A DNA stretch of 57,454 nt from contig WGBG01000160.1 of the NCBI GenBank assembly GCA_015494395.1, positions 1 through 57,454 of the forward strand. The letters run 5' to 3'. The DNA is from Deltaproteobacteria bacterium (GTDB taxonomy: Bacteria; Desulfobacterota; Dissulfuribacteria; Dissulfuribacterales; QOAL01). Of this stretch, positions 43,752-52,177 are shown piece after piece. The stretch's first letter is position 1, and every line of letters starts with the position of its first letter. The position numbers and the translations under genes were made by a program. The notes beneath the pieces are model-generated. The model had not been told where the DNA came from and did no database searches. It saw only the letters and a program-made list of their open reading frames with translations.

Positions 43752-43762
43752 TTTAATCTTTT

Positions 43763-43988
43763 GTATATATTCAGCGTGGTAAATGGTCTTGTTTTGGAGT
43801 GACTATGAAGAATTTCGTAGTTTTTCTTGGCGAAGCGCAGCCACAAAAATCGCGTCTGTCTGAGCGAGGAACGAGCGAGTTTCGCGATTTTGGCGGAGTA
43901 AGCCTTAGAAAAACAAGAAATTGTTCACCGGAACGGAAAAACAAGACCTTTTACCAACCTTCATTAAAAAAATACGCTAAACAGTTAC
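43763..43988 (-). repeat. MITE-like repeat family B, copy B3
   Basis: A 226-bp copy, inverted relative to B1 and B2. Ends are GTATATATTCAGCG and CGCTAAACAGTTAC. The flanks AATCTTTT and AGTCTTTT (7 of 8) are a decayed 8-bp target duplication. The short open frame 43799-44035 is an artefact of the repeat. Confidence 0.85.
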
Positions 43989-44071
43989 AGTCTTTTTTGA
44001 GTCATACTTCCTCGTTTAGCAGTTGTGTCCTTTGAAGGGCAGGTTGACTGTCTGATTCTGTTTTTTAATTT

Positions 44072-44089
44072 TCGGCACAAAAAATGCAT
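44072..44089 (+). promoter_or_regulatory. Sigma-54-type promoter candidate for the phosphoglycosyltransferase gene
   Basis: TCGGCACAAAAAATGCAT has the GG and GC dinucleotides at 44074-44075 and 44086-44087 with exactly 10 bases between, as in the consensus TGGCAC-N5-TTGCW. The GGCAC and TGCA cores match. The predicted start is about 97 bases before ATG 44196. Sigma-54 control of polysaccharide genes is common in Desulfobacterota and Myxococcota. Confidence 0.55.
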
Positions 44090-44195
44090 ATTTACAATCT
44101 TTTGTTGTATTTTTTGGTGTATGGCTAAGCAATAACCGCGCCTTCTTTTACTTTGAGCTCTCAGAGTTGAGCCATTTTCGGATAAAAACGATTAT

Positions 44196-45635
44196 ATGCA
44201 GCAATACAGATTTCAGCTACTGTTAAGATATTTTCAGGTAATAGATCTTCTATGTGTAGTCTTTGCCTTTGGGGTTGCTACAATTGCTGTCAATTGGCGC
44301 ATGGGGGAGTTCTCCCTGGAAGAGTTTCTGGCCATGCGCATCAGCCTTGATAACTTAATTCTATTTCTTGCGCTTGTACTTTCCTGGCACATTGTTTTTT
44401 CCCTCTACGGCCTTTATGAAACCGGAAGACTCTCCTCCCGGTGGGCAGAGGCAAGGGATATCTTAAAATCGGTGACTGTTAATACAGTGGTACTGTTTGT
44501 TGCCTCAGGCATATTTGACGTAATTATGGTAACACCCTTGTTTTTGGCGGTGTTCTGGCTGGTTTCCGGGGTGATGATGGTGCTCACCAGAAATATTATA
44601 CGAATTGTTCTAGCCAGGACAGGGGGCATGGGTATAACTCGAGAAAGACTTCTGATGGTTGGCACTAACAGCCGGGCAATCAATTTTGCCAAGCGGCTCT
44701 TGTCAAACAGACACCAGAACTATGAACTTCTTGGATTTGCCGATACCAAGTGGGTAAATGGCGCTGATGAAGAGTTTAAAAGGCGATATCCCCTGATTCC
44801 TCTAGGATGTCTGCCTGCATATTTAAGGGGAAATGTGGTGGATGAAGTTGTGCTCTGTCTGCCTGTAAAATCATCATACTCAAAATATAATGAGATAATA
44901 GGGCTGTGCGTAGAGCAGGGGATTACAGTCCGGATACTGGCAGATTTCTTTTTTGTAAGCCTTGCAAAATCAAAACTTGAGTATTTTGAAGACAATGCTG
45001 TAATGACCCTTTTTACCGGGAATATGAACTCGGGCTTCCTGATCATTAAGAGGATAATTGATATAGCCGTTTCTTCAGTCTTGCTGCTTGCGCTTTCACC
45101 TGTTTTTGCCCTGACTGCACTGGCCGTCAAGCTTACCTCGCCAGGTCCGGTCTTTTTTGTTCAGAAGAGGCTGGGGTTGAACAAGCGTCTTTTCAAGCTA
45201 TATAAATTCCGTACCATGGTGGAGAATGCCGAGGAGCTTCAAAAAGAGCTTGAGGCCCTTAATGAGGCAGATGGCCCGGTTTTTAAAATCAGGAATGATC
45301 CACGGGTTACACCAATAGGCCGGTTCCTCAGAAAAAGCAGTATTGATGAACTGCCCCAGCTTTTTAATGTGCTAAAGGGTGATATGAGCCTGGTAGGACC
45401 AAGACCTTTACCTGTAAGAGATTATAATGAATTTGACAAGCACTGGTTTAACAGGCGTTTCAGTGTACGTCCCGGTATAACATGTCTTTGGCAGATAAGC
45501 GGCCGCAGTAATATATCCTTTACACAGTGGATAGAGATGGATCTTAAATATATTGATAACTGGTCGCTTGGGCTTGATTTTAGGATTCTGCTCAAGACAA
45601 TTCCGGTTGTGCTTTCCGGAAAAGGAGCCGTGTGA
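44196..45635 (+). CDS. Undecaprenyl-phosphate sugar-1-phosphate transferase (WcaJ/WbaP family)
   Basis: A 479-residue polyprenyl phosphate glycosyltransferase that starts a polysaccharide by moving a sugar phosphate to undecaprenyl phosphate. Four transmembrane helices and a CoA-like nucleotide-binding segment (LLMVGTNSRAINFAKRLL) precede the C-terminal catalytic domain: KRIIDIAVSSVLLLALSPVF, KLYKFRTMVENAEEL, SIDELPQLFNVLKGDMSLVG and RPGITCLWQISGRSN. It is the initiating enzyme of this locus and has its own promoter candidate. Confidence 0.93.
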   Translation: MQQYRFQLLLRYFQVIDLLCVVFAFGVATIAVNWRMGEFSLEEFLAMRISLDNLILFLALVLSWHIVFSLYGLYETGRLSSRWAEARDILKSVTVNTVVLFVASGIFDVIMVTPLFLAVFWLVSGVMMVLTRNIIRIVLARTGGMGITRERLLMVGTNSRAINFAKRLLSNRHQNYELLGFADTKWVNGADEEFKRRYPLIPLGCLPAYLRGNVVDEVVLCLPVKSSYSKYNEIIGLCVEQGITVRILADFFFVSLAKSKLEYFEDNAVMTLFTGNMNSGFLIIKRIIDIAVSSVLLLALSPVFALTALAVKLTSPGPVFFVQKRLGLNKRLFKLYKFRTMVENAEELQKELEALNEADGPVFKIRNDPRVTPIGRFLRKSSIDELPQLFNVLKGDMSLVGPRPLPVRDYNEFDKHWFNRRFSVRPGITCLWQISGRSNISFTQWIEMDLKYIDNWSLGLDFRILLKTIPVVLSGKGAV

Positions 45636-45708
45636 GGTGTTGAGCCTGAATGTAACTGCTTGGCCCTTTCATGAGAATTCTTATAGCGGAAAATACTTTT
45701 TATGTAAC

Positions 45709-45817
45709 GTAGCTACTCACAGGGTGCTGCAGATGCAAGGCGGAGGGGGTGAAGGCGTATTCCCTGTACTTCGATTCCCCGACAACAAAGCAGATGCGGT
45801 ACCATGTGAGTAGATAC
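45709..45817. repeat. Small inverted-repeat element (family D)
   Basis: A 109-bp element with ends GTAGCTACTCACAGGGT and, inverted, GTATCTACTCACATGGT, so 15 of 17 bases pair. The end pattern GTAnCTAnTCA is like that of family B, which suggests a related transposition system (IS66-like). No target duplication is seen. It fills the gap between the phosphoglycosyltransferase and radical SAM genes. Confidence 0.6.
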
Positions 45818-45848
45818 GCCGTAATGTCTGTATGGAGATGTGCCATAA

Positions 45849-47312
45849 ATGAAGATAATGATCGCTTATCCCCGGCTTGAAGGTAAGGGGAGCCCTATGC
45901 TTACCCAGAACAGGCAGTTTCAGTGGATGAGTATTGGTTCATACATCTATCCGTTGGTAACCGCGTCTGCCGCCACTTTGCTGGACAGGTCCGGCCACGA
46001 TGTGATCTGGTATGATGGCATTGCAGAAGGCCTTCCGTACAGCCATTTCCTTGAGACAGTGGAGCATGAACGCCCTGATCTGGTGGCAATGGAGACAAAG
46101 ACCCCTGTGGTCAAGCTCCATTGGGATATCGTCAGAGACATAAAGCAGAGGACGCCAGATGTGCGTACCCTGCTTATGGGTGATCATGTGACAGCCCTCC
46201 CTGAGGAGTCCATGCACCAGGCACCGGTTGATTTTGTTCTTACCGGCGGTGATTATGATTTTTCACTTCAAGACCTGGTAAACGCCCTCTCTGGACATGG
46301 GGACATGCCCAGGGGCATGTACTACAGGGATGGAGATACTGTAGGCAATACCGGGCACTTTGTGCTTGATGGCGACCTGAAATCCCTTCCCTTTATTGAC
46401 AGAGATCTTACAAAGGCCCATCTGTATTTTGAAAAATGGAAAAAACGTGAGCCCTTCAGATATACAATGGCAGGTAGGGACTGCCAGTGGGGTAAATGCA
46501 CCTTTTGTTCATGGACAACTACATTTCCCTCATTCAGGCGGCGTTCTGTGGAAAGTCTGCTGGATGAGATAGAGATGCTGGTTGACCACTATGGTGTGCG
46601 GGAGATCTTTGATGATACAGGTAACTTCCCGGCAGGAAGGTGGTTAAAGGAGTTTTGTGAAGGCATGATAGAAAGGGGGCTTAACAAGGAGATCCTCTTT
46701 TCATGCAACATGCGTTTTGATTTCCTTGTCAAGAATCCGGAGCTGCTGCCACTTATGAAAAGGGCCGGGTTCAGGAAGATGAAGTCCGGCCTTGAGTCTG
46801 CAAATCAGGCCACCCTTGACCGCATCAACAAAAACATAAAGGTGGAGCATATTGTGGAAGGGTGCCGCATGGCGTCTGAGGCAGGTATAGATATTCAACT
46901 GACCGTTATGGTGGGCTATCCCTGGGAAACACGTTCTGATGCGGTTCGTACCCTTGATCTTGCAAGAAGTCTTATGGCAAAGGGACATGCAGAGATGCTG
47001 CAAAGCACAGTTGTGGTTCCGTATCCTGGCACTCCCCTGTTTAAGGAGGCGGTGGAAAAGGGTTGGATACGGTTTTCGCCTGTAGATGCCTGGGAGCGTT
47101 ACGATATGACAGAACCAGTGCTTGTCACTCCTGATATGGAGGCTGAGGAGGTAATGAAGCTCTGCAGCGACATATACAAGTCCTTTATGACCCCGCGTTT
47201 TGTCTTGCGCCAGGTCATGAATGTAAGGAGCATGGAGGACCTTGGTTATCTGCTCAGGGGAGGAAAGGCAGTTCTGGGACACATCCTTGACTTTGCAAGG
47301 ATAAGAGCCTGA
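45849..47312 (+). CDS. Radical SAM protein with N-terminal B12-binding-like domain
   Basis: A 487-residue protein. The first about 150 residues resemble a cobalamin-binding fold (ASAATLLDRSGHDVIWYDGI), though the DxHxxG motif is not clear. The radical SAM domain follows, with its cluster motif CQWGKCTFC at Cys212, Cys217 and Cys220, a C-x4-C-x2-C spacing instead of the usual C-x3-C-x2-C. MKSGLESANQATLDRINKNI is the downstream radical SAM region. In polysaccharide loci such enzymes may methylate or modify sugars. It precedes the WecG-type gene by one base. Confidence 0.85.
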   Translation: MKIMIAYPRLEGKGSPMLTQNRQFQWMSIGSYIYPLVTASAATLLDRSGHDVIWYDGIAEGLPYSHFLETVEHERPDLVAMETKTPVVKLHWDIVRDIKQRTPDVRTLLMGDHVTALPEESMHQAPVDFVLTGGDYDFSLQDLVNALSGHGDMPRGMYYRDGDTVGNTGHFVLDGDLKSLPFIDRDLTKAHLYFEKWKKREPFRYTMAGRDCQWGKCTFCSWTTTFPSFRRRSVESLLDEIEMLVDHYGVREIFDDTGNFPAGRWLKEFCEGMIERGLNKEILFSCNMRFDFLVKNPELLPLMKRAGFRKMKSGLESANQATLDRINKNIKVEHIVEGCRMASEAGIDIQLTVMVGYPWETRSDAVRTLDLARSLMAKGHAEMLQSTVVVPYPGTPLFKEAVEKGWIRFSPVDAWERYDMTEPVLVTPDMEAEEVMKLCSDIYKSFMTPRFVLRQVMNVRSMEDLGYLLRGGKAVLGHILDFARIRA

Positions 47313-47313
47313 C

Positions 47314-48099
47314 GTGCAGGCAGGGATGCAGATGTCTGGATGTTGCAGCCCCAGGGATTGCATTGATTTTTTGGGTGTGTGCGTAGACAGGGTTGATACT
47401 TCTGCCCTTGTTGATGCAATTACCAGCTTTGCCCTGGGGCAGGAGCAGAAAACAGTGATGTATGTAAATGCCGACTGCATGCTCCTTTCCCAGAAAAATA
47501 ATAAGTATAGAGATGCCTTGAACCGCGCAAGTCTGGTTTATGCCGATGGCATAGGGGTTGTTCTTGGGGCGAGATTGTGGGGGCATCGCCTTCCTGGAAG
47601 GTCAACCGCTGCGGATTTTATCTATGATGTGTGCAGAAAGTGTGCTGTCAAGGATGTACCGATTTTCCTCCTTGGAGCAGCAGAAGGGGTGGCTAAAGAG
47701 GCTGCAGAGAGGCTTGTGCATAGGGTGCCAGGGCTTGATATAGCAGGTACCCATCACGGTTATTTTTCATCACAGGAAACAGACAGGATAATTGACATGA
47801 TTAACAGCAGTGGTGCAAAACTCCTTGTTGTGGGCTTTGGAGCCCCTAAACAGGAGTTGTGGATGCTCGAACATGCCTCAAGGCTTGCGCCACGCTGCCT
47901 TTGGGGGGTAGGTGGGCTTTTTGATTTCGTATCCGGCAGAACCGCCCGGGGTCCCCAGTGGCTGCTTGATAATGGCTTTGAGTGGCTGTGCCGGCTGGCA
48001 GTGGAGCCCCGAAGGCTCTGGAAGCGCTATATTCCGGGGAATATGCTGTTTGTGCTGACCGTGTTGAGGCACCGCCTTTTTGCCAGCCGTAAGCCATGA
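47314..48099 (+). CDS. WecG/TagA/CpsF-family glycosyltransferase
   Basis: A 261-residue glycosyltransferase (N-acetylmannosaminuronic or N-acetylmannosamine type family). Signature regions are NADCMLLSQKNNKYRDALNR, LVYADGIGVVLGARLWGHRL (family DG core), then GAKLLVVGFGAPKQELWMLEH, GLFDFVSGRTARGPQWLLDN and GFEWLCRLAVEPRRLWKRYI. The start may be GTG 47314, ATG 47326 or ATG 47332; none is clearly best, but the frame begins one base after the previous stop. It adds a sugar to the growing lipid-linked unit in the cytoplasm. Confidence 0.9.
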   Translation: MQAGMQMSGCCSPRDCIDFLGVCVDRVDTSALVDAITSFALGQEQKTVMYVNADCMLLSQKNNKYRDALNRASLVYADGIGVVLGARLWGHRLPGRSTAADFIYDVCRKCAVKDVPIFLLGAAEGVAKEAAERLVHRVPGLDIAGTHHGYFSSQETDRIIDMINSSGAKLLVVGFGAPKQELWMLEHASRLAPRCLWGVGGLFDFVSGRTARGPQWLLDNGFEWLCRLAVEPRRLWKRYIPGNMLFVLTVLRHRLFASRKP

Positions 48100-48170
48100 T
48101 AATGGTATGGCCGTTTTGGGAAATCATTATATTTCATGATGTATCCACCCTGACCGCCTCTTTTTATTTT

Positions 48171-48397
48171 GTAACTGTTCAGCGTATTGATGGTAATTGA
48201 GGTTAGTGAATGGTCTTGTTTTTCCGTTCCGGTGAACAATTTCTTGTTTTTCCAAGGCTTGCTACGCCAAAATCGCGAAACTCGCTCGTCCCTCGCTCAG
48301 ACAGACTCGATTTTTATGGCTGCGCTTCGCCAGGAAAAACTACGAAATTCTTCATAGTCACTCCAAAACAAGACCATTCACGAAGCTGAATAGATAC
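48171..48397 (+). repeat. MITE-like repeat family B, copy B2
   Basis: A 227-bp copy in the same orientation as B1 and almost identical to it. Ends are GTAACTGTTCAGCG and GCTGAATAGATAC. A perfect 8-bp target duplication TTTATTTT flanks it (48163-48170 and 48398-48405). It lies between the WecG-type and GT2 genes. Confidence 0.92.
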
Positions 48398-48437
48398 TTT
48401 ATTTTTTACAAATTCTTCTGAATATCCATTAACCAAG

Positions 48438-49610
48438 ATGATAATAATAGAGACTATCGCAGCAATAACGGGCCTGGTGTTCCTGCTTGCCCTGTTTTAT
48501 CTTTTTGTGCTTGCTGTAGCCTCTTTGCTTCCTGAAAGACGGATAAGGCACCATGCCCCTGGCACCATTTTCTGTATAGTTATTCCCGCACACAATGAGG
48601 AGAGCTGCATTGCTGATACCATAAACGCGGCAAGATCGGTTGAGTATCCAGGGAGCCTGTTTGACATTGTTGTTGTGGCTGACAAGTGCGATGATAATAC
48701 CGCAGGTATTGCCAAAAAGATGGGAGCCAGGGTGCTTGAGCGTCATGAGCCTGGGCCTGCTGGCAAGGGCTTTGTCCTGAAGTGGGCATTTGAAAGGCTT
48801 CTTCCAACATGTTCTCATGATGCCTTTATTGTAATCGATGCGGATACCTGGGTGGACAGGTCTTTTTTAGACGTTATGAATGACTGCATTTGCAGTGGTG
48901 AAAAGGCGATTCAGGCTTACTCCCAGGTAAGGCACCCTGAAAATTCCGTATTTGAAAGCCTTTCGTTCCTGGGTTTTGCTCTAAATCGTAACCTTCGTTA
49001 TCGTGGCAGAAGCAGGCTTGGGTGGTCTGCAAACCTCATGGGTACAGGGATGTGCTTTTCAAGGGAAATACTTGAGAGGTTTGGCTGGCCCACCACCACC
49101 CTTGTAGAGGATGTTGAGTTTACCATGTTTTTGAGGTTGCACGGGATCAGGGTGTGTTTTGCTGACAAGGCAAGGATCAGTGTTGAGCTTCACAACAGTA
49201 TCCGTGGGACAGAGAGGCAGAGGCTCCGCTGGGACCTTGGGAAACTGGAGGTGCGAAATCGCTATGTCCCGTTGCTCCTTAAGGCCTCATTTACGAGGGG
49301 TGAGCTTGCCTGTCTTGATAGTGCACTTGAGCTTCTGTTTCCACCCTTTCCTGTATTTTTCCTCATGGTTCTTGGCGGAGGGGCGCTGTTTCTGCCAGTT
49401 TTATGGGTTTCAGGAAGCACAGGTGTTGTGTGCTTGATCTGGTTTTTTAATATTAGTGCCATAATTGTTTATACGTTTGCAGGACTTTTTTCTGCCAGGG
49501 CTCCCATAGGCGTGTATCGTGCCCTTTTGTTCGCTCCATTTATCATGTTGTGGAGGGCGTGGATATTACTTCGGGAGTCTTTTAAAAAGCAACGCCGCAG
49601 GAGCTGGTAA
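48438..49610 (+). CDS. GT2-family membrane glycosyltransferase
   Basis: A 390-residue protein with an N-terminal transmembrane helix, a GT-A domain and C-terminal helices (LFPPFPVFFLMVLGGGALFL onwards). GT-A features are FCIVIPAHNEESCIADTI, VIDADTWVD (DxD), TTLVEDVEF (catalytic ED) and ERQRLRWDLG (QxxRW). Processive QxxRW enzymes make chains such as cellulose-like or hyaluronan-like polymers, but many add one sugar only. The gene begins 41 bases after repeat B2, and no promoter is evident. Confidence 0.88.
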   Translation: MIIIETIAAITGLVFLLALFYLFVLAVASLLPERRIRHHAPGTIFCIVIPAHNEESCIADTINAARSVEYPGSLFDIVVVADKCDDNTAGIAKKMGARVLERHEPGPAGKGFVLKWAFERLLPTCSHDAFIVIDADTWVDRSFLDVMNDCICSGEKAIQAYSQVRHPENSVFESLSFLGFALNRNLRYRGRSRLGWSANLMGTGMCFSREILERFGWPTTTLVEDVEFTMFLRLHGIRVCFADKARISVELHNSIRGTERQRLRWDLGKLEVRNRYVPLLLKASFTRGELACLDSALELLFPPFPVFFLMVLGGGALFLPVLWVSGSTGVVCLIWFFNISAIIVYTFAGLFSARAPIGVYRALLFAPFIMLWRAWILLRESFKKQRRRSW

Positions 49611-49653
49611 TCCTTGATAAATGATTTTGACTTAGATTTGATATAAAAAGATT

Positions 49654-49877
49654 GTATCTATTCAGCGTGGTAAATAGTCTTGTTTTGGAGTGACTTTGAA
49701 GAATTTCGTAGTTTTTCTTGGCGAAGCGCAGTCATAAAATCGCGTCTGTTTGAGCGAGGTACGAGTGAGTTTCGCGATTTTGGCGGAGCAAGCCTTAGAA
49801 AAACAAGAAATTGTTCTCCGGAACGGAAAAACAAGACCATTTACCAACCTCGTTGAATAAATGCGCTGAACAGTTAC
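49654..49877 (-). repeat. MITE-like repeat family B, copy B4
   Basis: A 224-bp copy, inverted relative to B1. Ends are GTATCTATTCAGCG and CGCTGAACAGTTAC. A perfect 8-bp target duplication AAAAGATT flanks it (49646-49653 and 49878-49885). It fills most of the 318-base gap before the SGNH gene. Confidence 0.92.
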
Positions 49878-49928
49878 AAAAGATTTAACATGTTTTAAGT
49901 TTGTTTATAAAATTTTTTAATTTTTTCA

Positions 49929-50921
49929 ATGAAGCCCGGCAAAACAAGTAAAACAATTTTATACTTGATATATCTTGGTTTGGTCTCTGTGATACTGCTT
50001 GAGGTTGCAGTTCGTCTATGGGGATACTCAAACCATTACATTTACGATCCCATATACACACCTTTTCCATCATGCCAGGATATTCCCTACGTTCATAAGC
50101 CCTGTCTTGAGCATGCAAGGGCAAGGGGGCTTGCAGTGATAAATACTGACTCCCTTGGTCTGCGGTCAGATGAGGCATGTGCCAGGTACGGCCAGAAGAA
50201 TGAACAAGAGATACGAATTGCAGTGGCAGGAGATTCAGTTACCTTCGGTGAGGGAGTGCCTGAGACCTCGGGGACGTACTGTTTTCAGCTTGAAAAGATA
50301 TTGGCGAAGTGCCTTGAACGTCAGGTTACTGTATTTAACTTCGGGGTCTCTGCCTACAGTGTTCGTGAGATGGCTGCAACAGCGGCATGCAGGATGCCTG
50401 AGGTACAGCCCGATATAATGATAATGGCAGTGATTCCGGAGGATTTTAATCTCGGGCGGACCGGTACAGTGGACAGGTGGGGATACACAGTGCACGCTTC
50501 TTCAGATATTGCTGAAAAGGATTCAAAAATAAAGAAGGTGCTGCGCTCAATCCATCTTACCTATCTGATAAGAGATGTTTATTATAGTTTATCCAATAAA
50601 AACGAGACAGATAAGCAAGAGGAAGTGCCGGAATCCTATGAGTATTTAAAGAAATTCCGCAAGGCAGCCATTACACATAATGCTATCCCTGTAGTGGCGC
50701 TGCTTCCCTCGCTGGGTCACAGCTTTTCAGATGAGTTCAAAGAACGCCTGCACCGGGATAATGTCCTGTTTATCGACCTTTCCGATATTGTCAGCCAGTT
50801 CAGCAAGCGGGACTATATGGCCAGCGCATTTGATCCTCATCCGTCTCCCCCTGTGCATAGGGTCATTGCCGAAAGAATTGCTGATTATCTCCTGTCGCAC
50901 AACATAGTGCCTCAGAAGTAA
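49929..50921 (+). CDS. Membrane-anchored SGNH/GDSL-type hydrolase
   Basis: A 330-residue protein with an N-terminal transmembrane anchor (about residues 11-29, LYLIYLGLVSVILLEVAVR). The SGNH block I is IAVAGDSVTFGEGVPETSG with the catalytic Ser in GDS; block V DPHPSPPVHRVIAERIADYL carries the Asp-x-x-His pair. Such enzymes add or remove acetyl groups from sugars and are common in polysaccharide loci. The locus order places it last. Confidence 0.85.
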   Translation: MKPGKTSKTILYLIYLGLVSVILLEVAVRLWGYSNHYIYDPIYTPFPSCQDIPYVHKPCLEHARARGLAVINTDSLGLRSDEACARYGQKNEQEIRIAVAGDSVTFGEGVPETSGTYCFQLEKILAKCLERQVTVFNFGVSAYSVREMAATAACRMPEVQPDIMIMAVIPEDFNLGRTGTVDRWGYTVHASSDIAEKDSKIKKVLRSIHLTYLIRDVYYSLSNKNETDKQEEVPESYEYLKKFRKAAITHNAIPVVALLPSLGHSFSDEFKERLHRDNVLFIDLSDIVSQFSKRDYMASAFDPHPSPPVHRVIAERIADYLLSHNIVPQK

Positions 50922-50958
50922 GACAGTGAGTATATTGATAAAGTGCAAGAGTGTATTT

Positions 50959-51167
50959 CCTAGATTGAGCGTTTCAAAATCTGGAAAATTATTTTTTTAA
51001 TGGGATTAAAAGGAGTTATGTCGATTATAGCTTTCCAGATTTTGAAACCCTTCTGGATTGCCGTATTTACTGCATCTCCTTTGTCAGAGGAATCCCCATA
51101 TAGCCGACTATTATGGGAATTCCTCTTTCGCGGATCTGCAGCAAATCCGACAATCGCTCAATCTAGG
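50959..51167 (+). repeat. MITE-like repeat family A, copy A4
   Basis: A 209-bp copy with identical inverted ends CCTAGATTGAGCG / CGCTCAATCTAGG. A perfect 16-bp stem TTTCAAAATCTGGAAA / TTTCCAGATTTTGAAA follows the left end. There is no 5-bp target duplication (left TATTT, right AAGAA), and its right end is joined directly to a truncated B copy, so a deletion or rearrangement happened here. Confidence 0.88.
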
Positions 51168-51242
51168 AAGAAATTGTTCTCCGGAACGGAAAAACAGGAC
51201 CATTTACCAACATTTATTAACATAAGTACACTGAACAGTTAC
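51168..51242 (-). repeat. Truncated repeat family B, copy B5
   Basis: The last 75 bases of a B element (AAGAAATTGTTCTCCGGAAC to CTGAACAGTTAC) start right at the end of A4. The first two-thirds are missing. It ends two bases before ATG 51244 of the ABC-3 permease, so that gene has no Shine-Dalgarno of its own upstream. Confidence 0.85.
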
Positions 51243-51243
51243 A

Positions 51244-52131
51244 ATGGAATTTATTTATAACATCATAAGCGGCTGGGCATCGGCAGGCTACCTGCCTGAA
51301 ATTTTTCAGCACACCTTCATGATAAGGGGTATGCTTGCTGCCCTTATTGCAGGCCCCATGCTTGGTGCGCTGGGAACAGTGGTCATAACCAAAAAACTGT
51401 CTTTTTTCACGCAGACCATCGGTAATGCTGCCATGTCCGGCGTTGCAATAGGCCTGTTATTCGGTGAGCCGGTTGACGGCACCTATGCCGGGCTGTACGG
51501 GTTCTGCCTTATTGTTGCCCTGGTTATGACCTTTGTTAAAAACCGCTCACGCCTTCCAAACGATACAATCATTGGCGTAGTACTTGCCCAGGTGTTGGGC
51601 ATAGGTATTGTGCTAATGACCATTGTTACCAGCCAGTTCAACATACACCAGGTTGAGGCAATACTCTTTGGAAGCCTGATAACACTGAATGACCAGGACC
51701 TTCTTGCCCTTGCAGCGGCATCCACCGGGGCAGGCATAGTATTCCTGCTGCTCTTTAACCGGGTGATGCTTGGAAGTTTCAACCCAGTGCTTGCAAAGGC
51801 ACGCGGTTTACGTCCAGTCCTGCTGGAATACATTTTTGTGACCCTTATGACAGTGGTCGTGGTTTCAAGCCTCAAGCTCATAGGCGCGCTGCTGGTGCTG
51901 GTGCTGATAGTTGTTCCTGCGGCAGGCGCCCAGAATGTTGTCAATAACCTGCGTCAGTTTGTGTGGGTAAGCATCCTGTTTGCCACAATAAGCACTGCTG
52001 CAGGGCTCTTTCTGGCAGGATTCCTGCCGGTACCCACCGGGGCTGTAATTGTGCTGGTATCAAGCTTCCTCTTCTATGGCTCACTTTTGTTAAAACCGCT
52101 CATAACAAAGAGGAGCGTAAGCCAGGCTTGA
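51244..52131 (+). CDS. ABC-3 family metal transporter permease (ZnuB/MntB-like)
   Basis: A 295-residue inner-membrane permease with about eight transmembrane segments. TFMIRGMLAALIAGPMLGAL at the start and SLKLIGALLVLVLIVVPAAGA in the second half are the ABC-3 (Zn/Mn/Fe) family hallmarks. It needs an ATPase and a metal-binding protein, and neither is near. Its start codon touches the end of a truncated repeat and lacks a clear ribosome site; an internal Met at 51331 (MLAALIAGPML) may be used. It seems cut off from a larger operon by the A4-B5 rearrangement. Confidence 0.85.
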   Translation: MEFIYNIISGWASAGYLPEIFQHTFMIRGMLAALIAGPMLGALGTVVITKKLSFFTQTIGNAAMSGVAIGLLFGEPVDGTYAGLYGFCLIVALVMTFVKNRSRLPNDTIIGVVLAQVLGIGIVLMTIVTSQFNIHQVEAILFGSLITLNDQDLLALAAASTGAGIVFLLLFNRVMLGSFNPVLAKARGLRPVLLEYIFVTLMTVVVVSSLKLIGALLVLVLIVVPAAGAQNVVNNLRQFVWVSILFATISTAAGLFLAGFLPVPTGAVIVLVSSFLFYGSLLLKPLITKRSVSQA

Positions 52132-52177
52132 AGCATCACAGACCATAACATTTCACCATTAAAAGGGAGGAAATATC

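Noticed and set aside
43799..44035. Short open frame inside repeat B3, and similar frames in B4 (49658-49840)
   Set aside because: They repeat wherever family B occurs, lie within the inverted-repeat interior, and have no ribosome site; they are artefacts of the repeat.
51000..51260. Open frame across A4 and B5, and 16430-16612 in A2
   Set aside because: They track the repeat sequence and not a protein family; stems of the element explain their low stop density.
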